Shown here: one piece after another, positions 49,701 through 62,397 of the stretch
Layout of the letters: each line of letters begins with the position of its first letter
How positions within the stretch are numbered: position 1 is the first letter of the stretch
Source of the DNA: Bagarius yarrelli
Taxonomy: Eukaryota > Chordata > Actinopteri > Siluriformes > Sisoridae
DNA length: 64,000 nt
Reading direction: 5' to 3'
Assembly (NCBI GenBank): GCA_005784505.1
Contig: VCAZ01000030.1
Coordinates: 3,138,736-3,202,735, forward strand
Made by a program: the position numbers and the translations under genes
Notes under the pieces: generated by a model
What the model saw: the letters and a program-made list of their open reading frames with translations, nothing else
What the model was told of the DNA's origin: nothing
Databases searched by the model: none

Positions 49701-52700
49701 AGATTAGCTCCTTTAAAGTACTATTTCTCTTTTTTCCTTTCCTATTGTTTCTGTTCTTCTGGCATTCGGTTTTAAACATAACAATATTCTTTACATGTCT
49801 ATCATGTCTCTGTCTGTTGTATTTTATTTTCCAGATTTTAATGTTGTTATTTCACTCCAAATTTTTTTTCTTTACCTTCAAGTATTAAACCACTTCATGT
49901 GATTTCTTTATCACACTTTAAGACAATCACTGCATTCAGTTATGAATCTTGATCATTGGTAAAACCGGTTAGTAGTTTGTGTTTAGTTTTTTTAAAGGCA
50001 GATTTATAAAATATATTTAATTTGAAAATGTAATATTTTCATTCAAACAGTAGGGGGTGCCAAAACTACTAAAACATCAAAATGTCTGAATCAAAGTTTA
50101 GTAATGGCTTGTAACTCTTTCTTTCATTCATTCATTCATTCATTCATTCATTCATTCATTCATTCATTCATTCATTTTTTTCTTCAGCCCCAGAACAGCC
50201 TACCTGACATAGTGATCTGGATGCTTCAGGGAGACAAAAGAGTGGCATACCACAGAATCCCAGCCCATGAGGTGCTCTTCTCTCAAGGTTACTGCGGCAA
50301 ACATTGCGGTCAGCTGCAAACAGTCTTTATGAAGGTATGCATACAGAGCCGTCTGTAGAATAGATCTGAAAGCTACTCTTCAGATCTGTTTGTTAATATC
50401 AATTAATTATCCTAAAATTGTTCCATCTGCTTAACAAGTGTATAATTTAGTATCCTCAGGGTGGTGGTGAGGACCGTAAGATCCCAGCACAGCTCAGAGT
50501 GAAGATTTGGTTTGGTTTGGCCGCTGATGTTAAGCATTTTAACCAGTTTTCAGAAGGGAAACTCTCTGTGTTTGCAGAAACAGTAAGTGTTTTATTATTT
50601 GTTATGTATCATTGCATTTGGCTGTATATTGACAAGTTCTCTCAAAAATACCTGTTTGAATTACAAAAATTATAAAAAAATAAAGTAAGTAAAGTAAAAC
50701 AAAACTATAATAACTGTTTATTACTGTATAATGATATCAACGAATAGGATACGAATAGTTTCCTATGCAACAAAATGCTTCGGAAATTTTAGATAAGTAG
50801 AATAAAAAGGACGTGGCGAGGAAGACAAGACGAGGAATGGAATGGGGATCTATAACGGGCTGTTGGTGTAGAGTAAAAAAATATATCTGTGTTGTTTTAT
50901 TATCTGTGAAATAGATTAACATTAACATTACCATTAACATGAAAACTTATTAACATTATGCTAGAAATGCACAGACGGCCTTTTAAACTCTAAGGATTAT
51001 AGGGTTATACTGGTAGGTATGGGGCAGTGGTGGCTCAAATGGTTAAGGTGCTGAGTTGCTGATCTGAACACCAGAAACACCTGGATTCAAGGCCAACCAC
51101 TGTTGGGTCCTTGAGCAAGACCCTTAACCCTTCCTGCTCCAGGGGCGCTGTATCATAGCTGACCCTGCGCTCTGACCCCAACTTGCTAAGATGGGATGTG
51201 TGAAAAATGCATTTCATTGGCTCTGTACGTCTACCTTGCACAATGACAATAAAGTTGAATATTTATTTATATTTATTTTATTTAAAAGTATTTAAATACA
51301 CCTAAATAAACCAGAGTAACTAAGGAGTTTTACAGAAAGAGGCTATACAGGATTTACAGTAGCAGTAGAGTATAGTATCAGACCCTTAGCCCTACTTGTC
51401 ATTAAGCTAAACCTCCTAAATAATTATTGTTTTTTCTCTTGTGTTTCCTGCAGTATGAAAACCAGACTAAGTTAGCCCTCGTGGGAAACTGGGGCACAAC
51501 AGGGCTCACTTATCCCAAATTCAGTGACATCACCGGAAAGGTGAAGCTGCCCAAGGAAAGTTTTAAACCCTCTTCAGGCTGGGCATGGGCTGGAGACTGG
51601 TTCATCAGCCCAGAAAAAACGTAAGTTTTAAACAACTAGCTTGCTTTCATTCATGCTTACTTGGACATGAATAAAGACTGCACTAGCAGTTGGATCTAGC
51701 ATGGCCAGTCTTTGTACTTTTTGTACTGGGTGAATTTATCTAAGATAATACTGAAAATGTTGTTAATTACATGATCCACTGAATTCTTAAGCATTATTGA
51801 CCCTATGGTGTTTTTGTATGTTGTCCAGCCTGCTATATGATGTGGACGCTGGACACATGACTTTTATGGAGGAAGTGTTTGAGACTCAGCTGCGGCTGCC
51901 GGGAGGACAATGGATCGGCATGCCGGAAGGCTACACAGATGTGGTGAGCATATAAAACTTTATTCAGTTAAATAGTTTGTCCCTGTAAAAAATTTATTGG
52001 TGTTCTTTATTTGTTTCTCCAAACTGAAATTGAAAGAGAAAAACCTGCAGTTGTCCTAAAAAGTGCCATTATGTGTTTGTTTGAAACAGAATGGAGAGAA
52101 ATCAGTGCCTAAGGACGATATTGAGTGTCCTCCAGGCTGGACATGGGAAGACGAGGAATGGAGTAAAGATCTAAAACGGGCTGTTGATGATCAGGGTATA
52201 AAACCTATAATGTTGTTTTACTAATATTTATTAGAAACACGTAATACTTAATAAGTATTATTTAATTTTACCACTAACATTGCATCCAAAATGAATATTG
52301 AGGACAATGTTATTAATTCACTTATTTGAATCTAGAATAGTTCATTGTCTAAAAGAAAACTAACAGCGTTTATTATGACCATTATGCTCAGGATGGGAGT
52401 ATGGCGTTACCATCCCTCCTGATCGTCGCCCTAAATCTTGGGTTCCAGCTGAGAAAATGTACCACACCAATCGTCGGCGTCGCTGGATCCGCCTCCGTCG
52501 CCGAGACCTGCAGAAAATGGAAGCACTTAGAAAGGTACTACACTGCTATCTCACTCTTATTTGTGAAGCCCCAGTCATATGGTTTTCATCAGTGCAATAA
52601 AATTCAAACTTTTCTTCACTCTTGTATTGGGAACTAGATAAAAAAAAAATCTACTTCAACACTACTCTTTACTCTTTGTTTGATGCTCCATACCCGCTGT

Positions 52701-53312
52701 CTGAGTTCAGGGGGATTCTGGGAAATGTCAGTGTGGTGGGATGGTGAGTGCAGTTCTGTAGAGTATTTGGCAGATGAAAGTGGGGTTCTGCTGGGTTGTA
52801 GATGGAGGTTGAGAGGACACCTAATCAATCACACCATCTGACACTAATCTGAAATCGATCCCATGTCTCTAATCTATGAGTCTTATTCTGCCTTGGCAAG
52901 AAACCCACAGCTCATCCAAATTTAGCGTCTTACCGCAAATATGCCTGATGTTAATCATCTGTAAGCGAGACAGAAAGAGGGAGAGAGAAAGCAAGAAAGA
53001 AAGAAAGTGCCTGTGTATGAATAAGGTGTTCAATCTGAAAATCAGTTGTATGGTAAAACACAACAGATATAATAGCTAAGACCCAAATTAAAGAATAATA
53101 TATATCCCATTATTTTTGATACAACATATGACCAAGAAGCTGAGGGATAAAGAGGTACATGTCAGAAAAAGTCAAACTAAGTGTGAGAGAGAAAAGAAAA
53201 AGAGAACTGTAGGCTTTCATCCATACATTTCCTAGGCTCTCCTCAGGGTGGTGCTCTGGGAGCGCAGATTCAGAGAATCTTTCTAATCCCAGGGCTGTTG
53301 ATTTAACACTTC

Positions 53313-53369
<57 letters not shown>

Positions 53370-56300
53370 GTGTTTGTGTGTGTTTTTGGCCCCAACAGCA
53401 GCGTCCAGATGAGTCGGAAAGAGAGGGTTGGGAATATGCCTCTCTCCTTGGCTGGAAGTTCCACCTTAAGCAGAAGAAGACAGATTCGTTCCGTCGGCGC
53501 CGTTGGCGTTGTCGCATGGAGCCTCTGGAGAAGACCGGACCGGCGGCAATCTTTGCTCTGGAGTGCTCACTGGTAATGAGAGCGAACCAATTGCATTTAC
53601 AAACCTGTAACAAAGATGGACCAAGCCAAACTGATCAGGGGGTAACTAAAGGAGATTTTGACACGAGCTGGTAATCACATGAATATGGGCGTGTGGGAGG
53701 TATGTTTAAAGTGAGAAACAGAGATGAACAGCAAGAAAGTTAGAATTAACATACTAAGTTCTAAAGCATTAAAATTAAAGGGTAAATCTTGATTCTAGAG
53801 AAGCAGGAAACAAAAATTAGCAAGGGCTTCAAGCTTGGACCGGCCTAAGGTGTTGAGAGTGACTGGGCAACCATTAAAGAGTCAGCCTGGTAAAATAAGG
53901 GCACCATGGGAGACCAATCGCTCCAAAATTAGGACAGATCTGTGTGTGTGCGTGCAATGGAAAATGTGTGTGCAGTACAGTATGTTCAGTCTTTTCTCAG
54001 GCTCAAGGTCTACTGGGTCTGTTGTGTCACATCCATCCCAAGCTGCTCTGGTGTAGGCTGTGATGTGGGCTTGGCTTTATTTGAGCTTTACATTGCTCTG
54101 GATGAAATTGGGCCAGTTACTTAAAGCCCATGGTAATGCTACTAGTTCGGGGATCCCCTGGCAGCTTCTAAACACATCTGAACACACAATTTTTGTGTAC
54201 AGTGGTCAGTTATAATGACATTTGGAGTCTGGTTTTAGGGTCAATTCCTCTCCATGCGTTGATTACAGTCACTTGGGTTCAAATTAACTTCTTGAAATTC
54301 CAAATAAATTGGAAAGTTATATCATTAGTATGACATAGAAACGGCTTGTTTAGTCCCTGTTTTATTCCCAGCTTTTATCTGCACTAACATAAAATCAGAG
54401 CAGGAAATAACTGTATAATAACCAAGAATAGTAAATATAATATAAAATATAATTAAAATAAGATTCACTGGGTTGTGAGTTTAATTTATAGTTATCCATG
54501 TATAGGTTTTATTTTATTTATATTTATTTGCCCAATCTATTATAACATGGTTTTTAAGTCTGTTGTGACCTACACTGTATAAACAATACATTGAATCACC
54601 TGACCATCATTTTTGATCATTCTATTGCCTCATGTCTGGAAGCATTTTCACTAGATTGTGTGAGGAAATTAGTTTTTTTTTTTTTAGCCACAATAGAATT
54701 ACTAAGCTCGGTTTGAGCCATATAGTTTATATGGTAAGGTTACCTAATAACATGGCCGAAGATGAGGAATACAAGATAATTCCCAACAAAAACCTATGGA
54801 AAATGTTGAGGGTCAAAAGCCTGATGACACACGATTCCGATTAATTTATTTATTAATTTCAAAATCTTTCTGCTTATTATTTAGCAGACTAATAAGAGAG
54901 ATTTGTACAAAATAAAAGTCTTGAGTGTAGGTTTTTTAAGGTTTAAGAATTCCATGTTGGATTCTTTTGGGGCATTTATGATGGAATTTTCTAGATTATA
55001 ATTAACGTGACTGCATTTGTATACTTTTTAAATTTTCTGCCTTCTGGCTTTTCTGAAGCCAGCAAGAAAAGTGTGTTAGATTGGCATGAGCTGAAGCTGG
55101 GCACACGCTAGTGGTTAAACAGTGGTTTAGAGCTGGGTGATTTGGTTCCTCACTGTGGCACTGCCTTGTTTCCGTTGTTGTATCATTACATTTCGCCCAG
55201 TTTAGTCATCTTCACTTCCTGTATATTGCAGGACCTCTCCTGCTACAAATACATTTTTCTATAGTGTGGGTCGAGAACAGACATATGTTCCACTTCCATG
55301 TTCTCAAAGCCGTGAATGGCACATGACACTGGACTATTTCTGTGACCACTGGAATGATGCTATGATATATATGCCAATTTTGTGGACAAATTTGGCAGAT
55401 TCCAGCACTGAACTGGTTTTGATGCAATTGGTTTGCTGCATTTCGTGTATTTTTTTATCGTCATATACTATTTTAGCTGTGACTGGTTAAACTTAAGCCT
55501 CATTTGAAAAAGCAACACACATTTTTTCCACAAATAAGGCAATAAGTCACACAAGTCAGTAGAACCTCAAATGACTCAGCACTTTCTCTTTAAACAAGAC
55601 ACACAATTAGATGTTCCTATTATATTTTCCCTGCCTATTTGTTGTGAACTTCCAGCACCATAAGGTGGTGACGTACAGTAGTTCAGTGCCAGTGGTTAGT
55701 GGTGCAGATGGAGTTGCCCTCTTACTAACAGGCGGTATGCAGATCATTAACACATTCTCTATTACACTTTGGGTTGGAATTGTTAGATATCTGATCCAGC
55801 ATAATAAGTCTTTGTCCTGCTCAACAGCCAAAATATGCAAGGCTTGTTTACATTCAGGGAACATATTACTGCTTAATTGGCTCATGGTTTCAGTCTGATG
55901 TTTTTCTTTTTCTGTCTTTCAACAGGGTAATGTGACTGATGACAAAAACGACGACAAGTCAGTCACAACAACCTTTGGTGTCAATCGTCCCACTATCTCA
56001 TGCTTCTTTGATAGTAAGGATGTTCCAAACGTTTAAACCAATTCTTAAGTTTTAAAGCCTGACATCGTTTATAGTAAAGCACTCACACCTGCATCGTGTT
56101 TCAGGTGGAACCCGCTACCATTTGCGCTGCTATCTGTATCAAGCCAGAAACCTGCTGGCTATGGATAAAGACAGTTTCTCAGGTGAGTCAGAATTATATG
56201 TCATCACAGTTATGCATCAAAATCATCTTTAAAAAACATTTCTCTTCTCTAACATTGATCTTTAGAGCTAAGAAACAGCTTTTAGTTTTAGCAGATGTGC

Positions 56301-59300
56301 TTCGCAGGAGCCAAGTGCAGATGTGTTTTGCAGGAGCAAAACAAGTCTGCCATTTATTATACACGTCTGTATTTGTTTGTCAAAATGCCATGTGTGTGAG
56401 CTTGCCACACCCTGACTCTGACTTTTTAACCTGCAGCTCTCCAGTGTGGCCTAATAGTACTTTTTAAATGAGAGCTAATGTGATTTTGAGCCACACAGCA
56501 ACCATTCAGACATCAGCAAAATCTGAGGCTCCTCATGCCGTACCACATGCGCTTTGTGCTAGGGTATGATGCCAGTTTTATGCATGCTGAGGTCTATATT
56601 TTCCCCACCAGGTATTCTCTTACACCATCATAGGTCAGGGTCTACTGGTAAGCCTAATATGATGCACATTGCAAACGTTGTGTAATAGAAGAGGATCTTT
56701 TTAACATATCCGCTGTATAAAAAAAAGGTCAGCACTGCTCGGTTTTTATAAATAACAAAATCATAAAAAGGGAAGTCTTGTAAGACTTAATGTTAGAATA
56801 CCCATAGCTAAGTTGACGTCAGAGAGGGTAAAATATGGTGCTTGCCAAAGGCAGGGGTAAAGTAATTTTGATGGAGATGAGATCTGAGTGTAGAGAAACA
56901 CGAAAGATTTACTGTTATAGACACAACAGCAGACATCGCAGTAGTGACCCAGATGCTATTATTAAATAGTTTTTGTTTTCTATCTATAGTACATGACAGA
57001 AACTGCACCGGTGCAAGTATCAGACTGACTAATGGACTGTCCCAATAATAAAACCAAAGCGTATCAGCAGGTTAACTTATTAAAGATAAAAGGGCCTATA
57101 AGGAAATATGTTCATTAGGTACATGTAAGCTTCTATGAGGTCATGTCATTTTAAAGTTTAATTAAGATAACTAACGGCAGTGCAAACGTCTCATTGGAGC
57201 AGTGTTGTGGTTTGGCTTGTCATACCTTTGTATCCTTGGAAACGAAAAACCAAACCAAGTGCAACCAAGTGTATGTGTGTGTGCATGTGTGTGTGTGTGT
57301 CTTAACTTGTGTGCAAGTACATGTGCACCGACATCAGAATAACCCTCCTACTATGACGTGTACTTATGCTTTGGTGAAGAGGGATTTGGCGTTATGAGTG
57401 CGGTTAGCTCACTAGATACAACCGCTGATACAAACACTCTAACTGTACTTATCAGGTGGAAAGTTCTAGTCTGCAGTGCATAAATGGAGCTCCAGATGTG
57501 GAAAAAGTGTTCAGGGCTACTGTTTCACTGTAATCATTCAGTCTACCTAATGAACAATGGTTTCTTAGCTACTAAAAGCCCTTTCATGTGTTTTAGCTCT
57601 GCTTTTATGAGCAGTGATAAAGGCACACACAAGATGGAGTAAACAGGAATGAGTAGATTTTAATGAAACCTCAATCAGAGCATACTATGCAACTATGCTT
57701 TTTTTTCAAGGCAGGAAAAGGCAGAAAGAATAAACCACTGTTGCTAAATGGTTTGGTAAGCCAGATCCTGTTGTTGTGGTCTAATAATAAACCTACAAAA
57801 ATAATTACTAGGTAATTACTAGATGCCTTTGCGCCAATCATACTCATTAGTGAAAAATATACTGATGCAATTAACCCGTCAAATATTCTTTAGGCAGAAA
57901 CTCACCACAGAACGACCCATAAGGCACCGAGTGAGCTGTGTCATTAAATCACTGTCATCACTCTTCGTGGTCCGTGGATATCACTCACTACAGCATAAAT
58001 CCTCTGTTTTAGAGTCTCTAAAAACAGGGTGCAAAGGAAAGGTGTGGCCTTTGCATGGCTGATTTTTTCCTTCCTTTTTGATGAGATAATGGAAAATGAG
58101 TTAGACAGGTCCTGTGCTTGGAGCGTAATTTCAAACCCACTGATCTTTTAAAAATAATATGAAGCTGGTATAAATCACCTGGCCTGACACTCTGACTACA
58201 AATCTTTAAGAAATCTTTAGAGGTAGTAACCAGACTTCGCCGGACTAACAGTTTGTAGGGGGATTGGGAAAAGGTATAAATTAGGGTAGGGTACTGAAAC
58301 CACTTTTCCTTGGTGACTGTGATAAAGAAAAATAAAATGAAACAAAGTAAAATGTGGTTATCGAAGTTTCCAGACAGCAGTGCTACCCGTGTGCTACCCC
58401 ACTGAACAACACCACATAGAGAATTCAACTTAAAATTCAATTCAGTTTTATTGTATAGAAATTTAAACAATAGACATGGTCACAGAGCAACTTTACAAAT
58501 GTCACTCAGAAAATCTGAAATGCTATGAGGAGCAACACTTCAGAGGAACCAGACTTCCATTCGAGTAACTTTGTGCAGTGTAAAACTCTAAAGCACATTT
58601 CTGGCATTTGGCTGACACCCTTATCCAGAATAACTTACATTAATCTCTATTTTTTAACTTACTAAGCAGTTGAGGGTAAATGGCCTTGTTTAAGGGCCCA
58701 TAAGTTGCAACTAGCTCATTCCGGTGAACCCACAATCTTCTGATTAGCAGTCCAACACCTTAACCACTGAGCTACTATTACCCCATCTAGAGTAAAAAAA
58801 GGTAGAAAATTTAATACGTTTAAATGATGAATTTATTTTATTTCTGTATGAACATTAATAAAGGGGAATTGTGTTACTTATAATAACCACATCTGCCAGC
58901 GTTTAGACTCTTGCTTTGGAATCTGATCATAGAAATTGTAAGAATGATTTAAAATTGGAAAAGAATTTAATTCACATAACTATATAATTATAACCAACTT
59001 CCTCTGACTCACAAATACAATACTAAGGTACAGTATCTGTTGTTAGATATTTGGTAAAGTCTCGATAATGTCATAAAAATGTGCCATCTCTGTGTGATTC
59101 CACCTAGTATTCAACAAAATGTCCTGTGTTCGGCTATAAAACGCATTTATTTATGACCTGTCTGTGGCTTTAGTTTTTTCCCAGGCACCCTGATACTGAT
59201 TTAAGATTATAAAAATGATACACTGCACTTGAACAAGCCAACACTTTACTCTTGACAGAGTGCAAACAATGTACACTGGCATTGCCTCGGCTGTCATTTG

Positions 59301-60297
59301 ACTGTATTGAGCGCTCTTCAAAGTCTCGCACGGTTGAGTCACACACGTGGGCGGCCATTGCTGCGCCGTTGTCCAGTCCCACAATCCCCTCAGGAGCAGT
59401 ATTTATTTACTCTATGCAACCCGATTAGCCCTGAGCTGTATTTATTTCCCATTGACTCCTGGGTGATGGTGCACGCTTGGCTTACTTATGACTTTAAGTT
59501 TATTTGTGCCAAAATGTTTTGTGGGAAGGGGTATAAGTTTGTGTGTATGTGTTAATCAGAGCTGGAAAAAAAAGCAGGTTCTTTTTCCCCCTTCCGAGTT
59601 AAACTACCCTATTGAGGATAGCTTACGTGGACAGTAATAATAAACTGGGACTGTATCTTTAATTTCAGGCATTCTTAAGCAGTTTATGTCATTTATTTTC
59701 ATTTTGAATCACTTCACAATGTATAAGTTTAACTCTTTGGTGCTTACAAACAGACACGAACCCACCCGAAAAACGCACATGATTGTATAGATGTTACATT
59801 TAGATGGCCATGGTTTAACAGCTTCATTGCAGCATATGGCTTTTTTCACTAGTTAAGTTGGCAACATATTCCTGACTTCATTGCCCTTATTATATTATCA
59901 AAGACAGAAACACCACAGTTTATTACGCTCAGTGATGCATTGGAAGCCTTGAAAGAAGGACTTTCATTAACTACTAAATCACTGCCACAGATTTAATGGC
60001 AACCAGACCTCTGCTAGATTTTGTGGTTGCACATCCTAACACTGGTAACTGTTTCTTTCCATTTTATTTGTCTTTCGCTCTGCCACATAAAAATCACTAT
60101 TATTATATTACATAGGAATCTGCTGGATGTTAATACAATGTAATGGAATTTACTGACTGAAATGTTATGCTAGGATTTGACAGCTTAATTTGATTTTGCA
60201 ATGCTTTTTGTAGATCAAGCATTTTACTATTTACCTCTCTTTACCACTCCAAAATCTATTAATCTATCCGTCTGTCCATTCATCCATCCATCCGCCC

Positions 60298-60350
<53 letters not shown>

Positions 60351-62316
60351 TCTGTCTGTCTGTCTGTCTGTCTGTCTATACAGGTGCATTTCAGTAAACT
60401 AAAATGTTCATTCAAAAAGTAAAACTTGTATATTATAAAGATTTATTACACTCAGACTGCTATATTTCAGGTGTTTATTTCTTTTAATTTTAATGATTAT
60501 GGCTTACAGCTAATGAAAACCAAAATTTAAGTATCTTAACGCAGCAATGCGCTACACACTGCCAAAAGTAATAATACTACCCACACCGCCAAAATTAAGG
60601 ACCTGTACTTGATTGGCCAGCAAACTCGCCTGAACTAAACCTTGTAAAGAATGTGTCGAGTATTGTGAATAGAAAACTATATGTATATATTCTGGATGTA
60701 TAATACTAGATATATAAAAGTACACAGCACAGTTTATTTCACTTAATGATCTTAACGTTCAGTGGTTACACTGTTGGTTTTTTATCTTTCTACACAGATC
60801 CCTACGCCATTGTGTCATTCCTGCATCAGAGCCAAAGGACAGTGACCATACGGAACACGCTTAACCCCACCTGGGATCAGACCCTTATCTTCTATGAAGT
60901 GGAGATATTCGGAGATCCCAAAGTAACAGAAAAGAACCCGCCAAACATCATGGTGGAGCTCTATGATCAAGACACTTATGTGCGTTTATGTTCTGTGAAC
61001 AGACAAGTGTGTGTGTGTGTATGCTTGGATGTTTTTAAAGAGGTTCATGTCCGAAGTGTTAATTAATGCTGTATAAATTAAAGCATTATTTAGGCGGTTT
61101 GGATTTTCTTATGCACCTATTTTTCATTCTGAATCCATTTGTGATTTGAATTCCACTACACAATTCCAATTGTGAATACATACTTCCAAGGGGGCAGTGG
61201 TAGCTCAAATGGTTAAGGTGCTGAGTTGCTGATCCAAAGACCAGAAACACCTGGGTTCAAGCCCCACCACTGGCAAGTCATCCACCGTTGGGTCCCTGAG
61301 CAAGACCCTTAACCCTTTCTGCTCAAGGGGCGCTGCATCATAGCTGACCCTGACCCCAACCTACTAAGATGGGATATGCAAAAAATGCATTTCATCAGTT
61401 CTGTACACATAATGAAGTTGAATGTTTATTTTATTTACAGGGGGCAGATGAGTTTATGGGACGCAGTATATGCCAGCCTACTGTGGTCTCCTCTCCTCGT
61501 CTGGCCTGGTATCCTATCGAGAAAAGCAGGAAAGCAGCTGGTGAACTACTTGCTGCATTCGAGCTGATCCGCAGAGATAAGGTAAAGGCAGACTTCTTTA
61601 TTATTTGTTTATGTCTCAACCTGTTGTGTCCTAGTATTACAAACTTAGCTGTCAAGTGACACAATGGAAAAGGGAAATTGAATTTCTACAATGACACGTT
61701 TATGTAAGCAAAAGAGACTGTGCTACCTGGCTGGGAAACAAACAATTAACTGCATCACATTAAACCCTCAGCTCCATTTCTGTTTCTAGAGGTTTTGACC
61801 CAATGGAGCGCTGCAACATATTAAATATTGAACACCAAATATGAATTAAGTTTTCTATAGACTTAACATTTAACAGACAGACAGTTGAGCTGAAGTAGTC
61901 GGCTGTGTCAAAAGATCAAAAGGTCTTCTCTACTTACATTTTAAAAAGTGAGCTAATGAGCAAAGAAAGACATTTGCACTATAAATTCTGTACAAGGATA
62001 TGTTTAGATATGCACTGTTTTGTGTTTTTTTTATTGCTCTGGACAACCTTTAATTCATTTACGGGAGGTCTTGCTTTTTCTTGCGGTTTTGCATTGAATA
62101 CACTGCATTGTGTCCATAGTAGGGAATTTTGTGAGTGTGTGTGTATGTGTGTAAGGATTGCGCCCTGGTCCCAGGAGAACATTATGTGCTTTTTGATGAG
62201 TGCTTGTTCACATGTGAACAGGCTGCTTTCCCAGTGGCCACAAGCTAGTTTAATAATGTCCCATGATGTCAGCTCTGTCATTTACAACTTATTAAATTTG
62301 TGGTCTGACGGTAATA

Positions 62317-62397
<81 letters not shown>

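Larger units (their letters stand above)
56183..60797. other. dysf intron 32, large intron with repeats
   Basis: 4.6 kb. Holds a TG run (about 57276-57300), a caatt-type repeat and a SINE (58425-58785), and a CTGT/CTAT array (60295-60380). No extra exon recognised. Confidence 0.5.

Noticed and set aside
53110..53674. Frames with Thr-His or Cys-Val runs on both strands
   Set aside because: They are read from the TG/CA repeat; only the part from 53399 in one frame is real (dysf exon 30).
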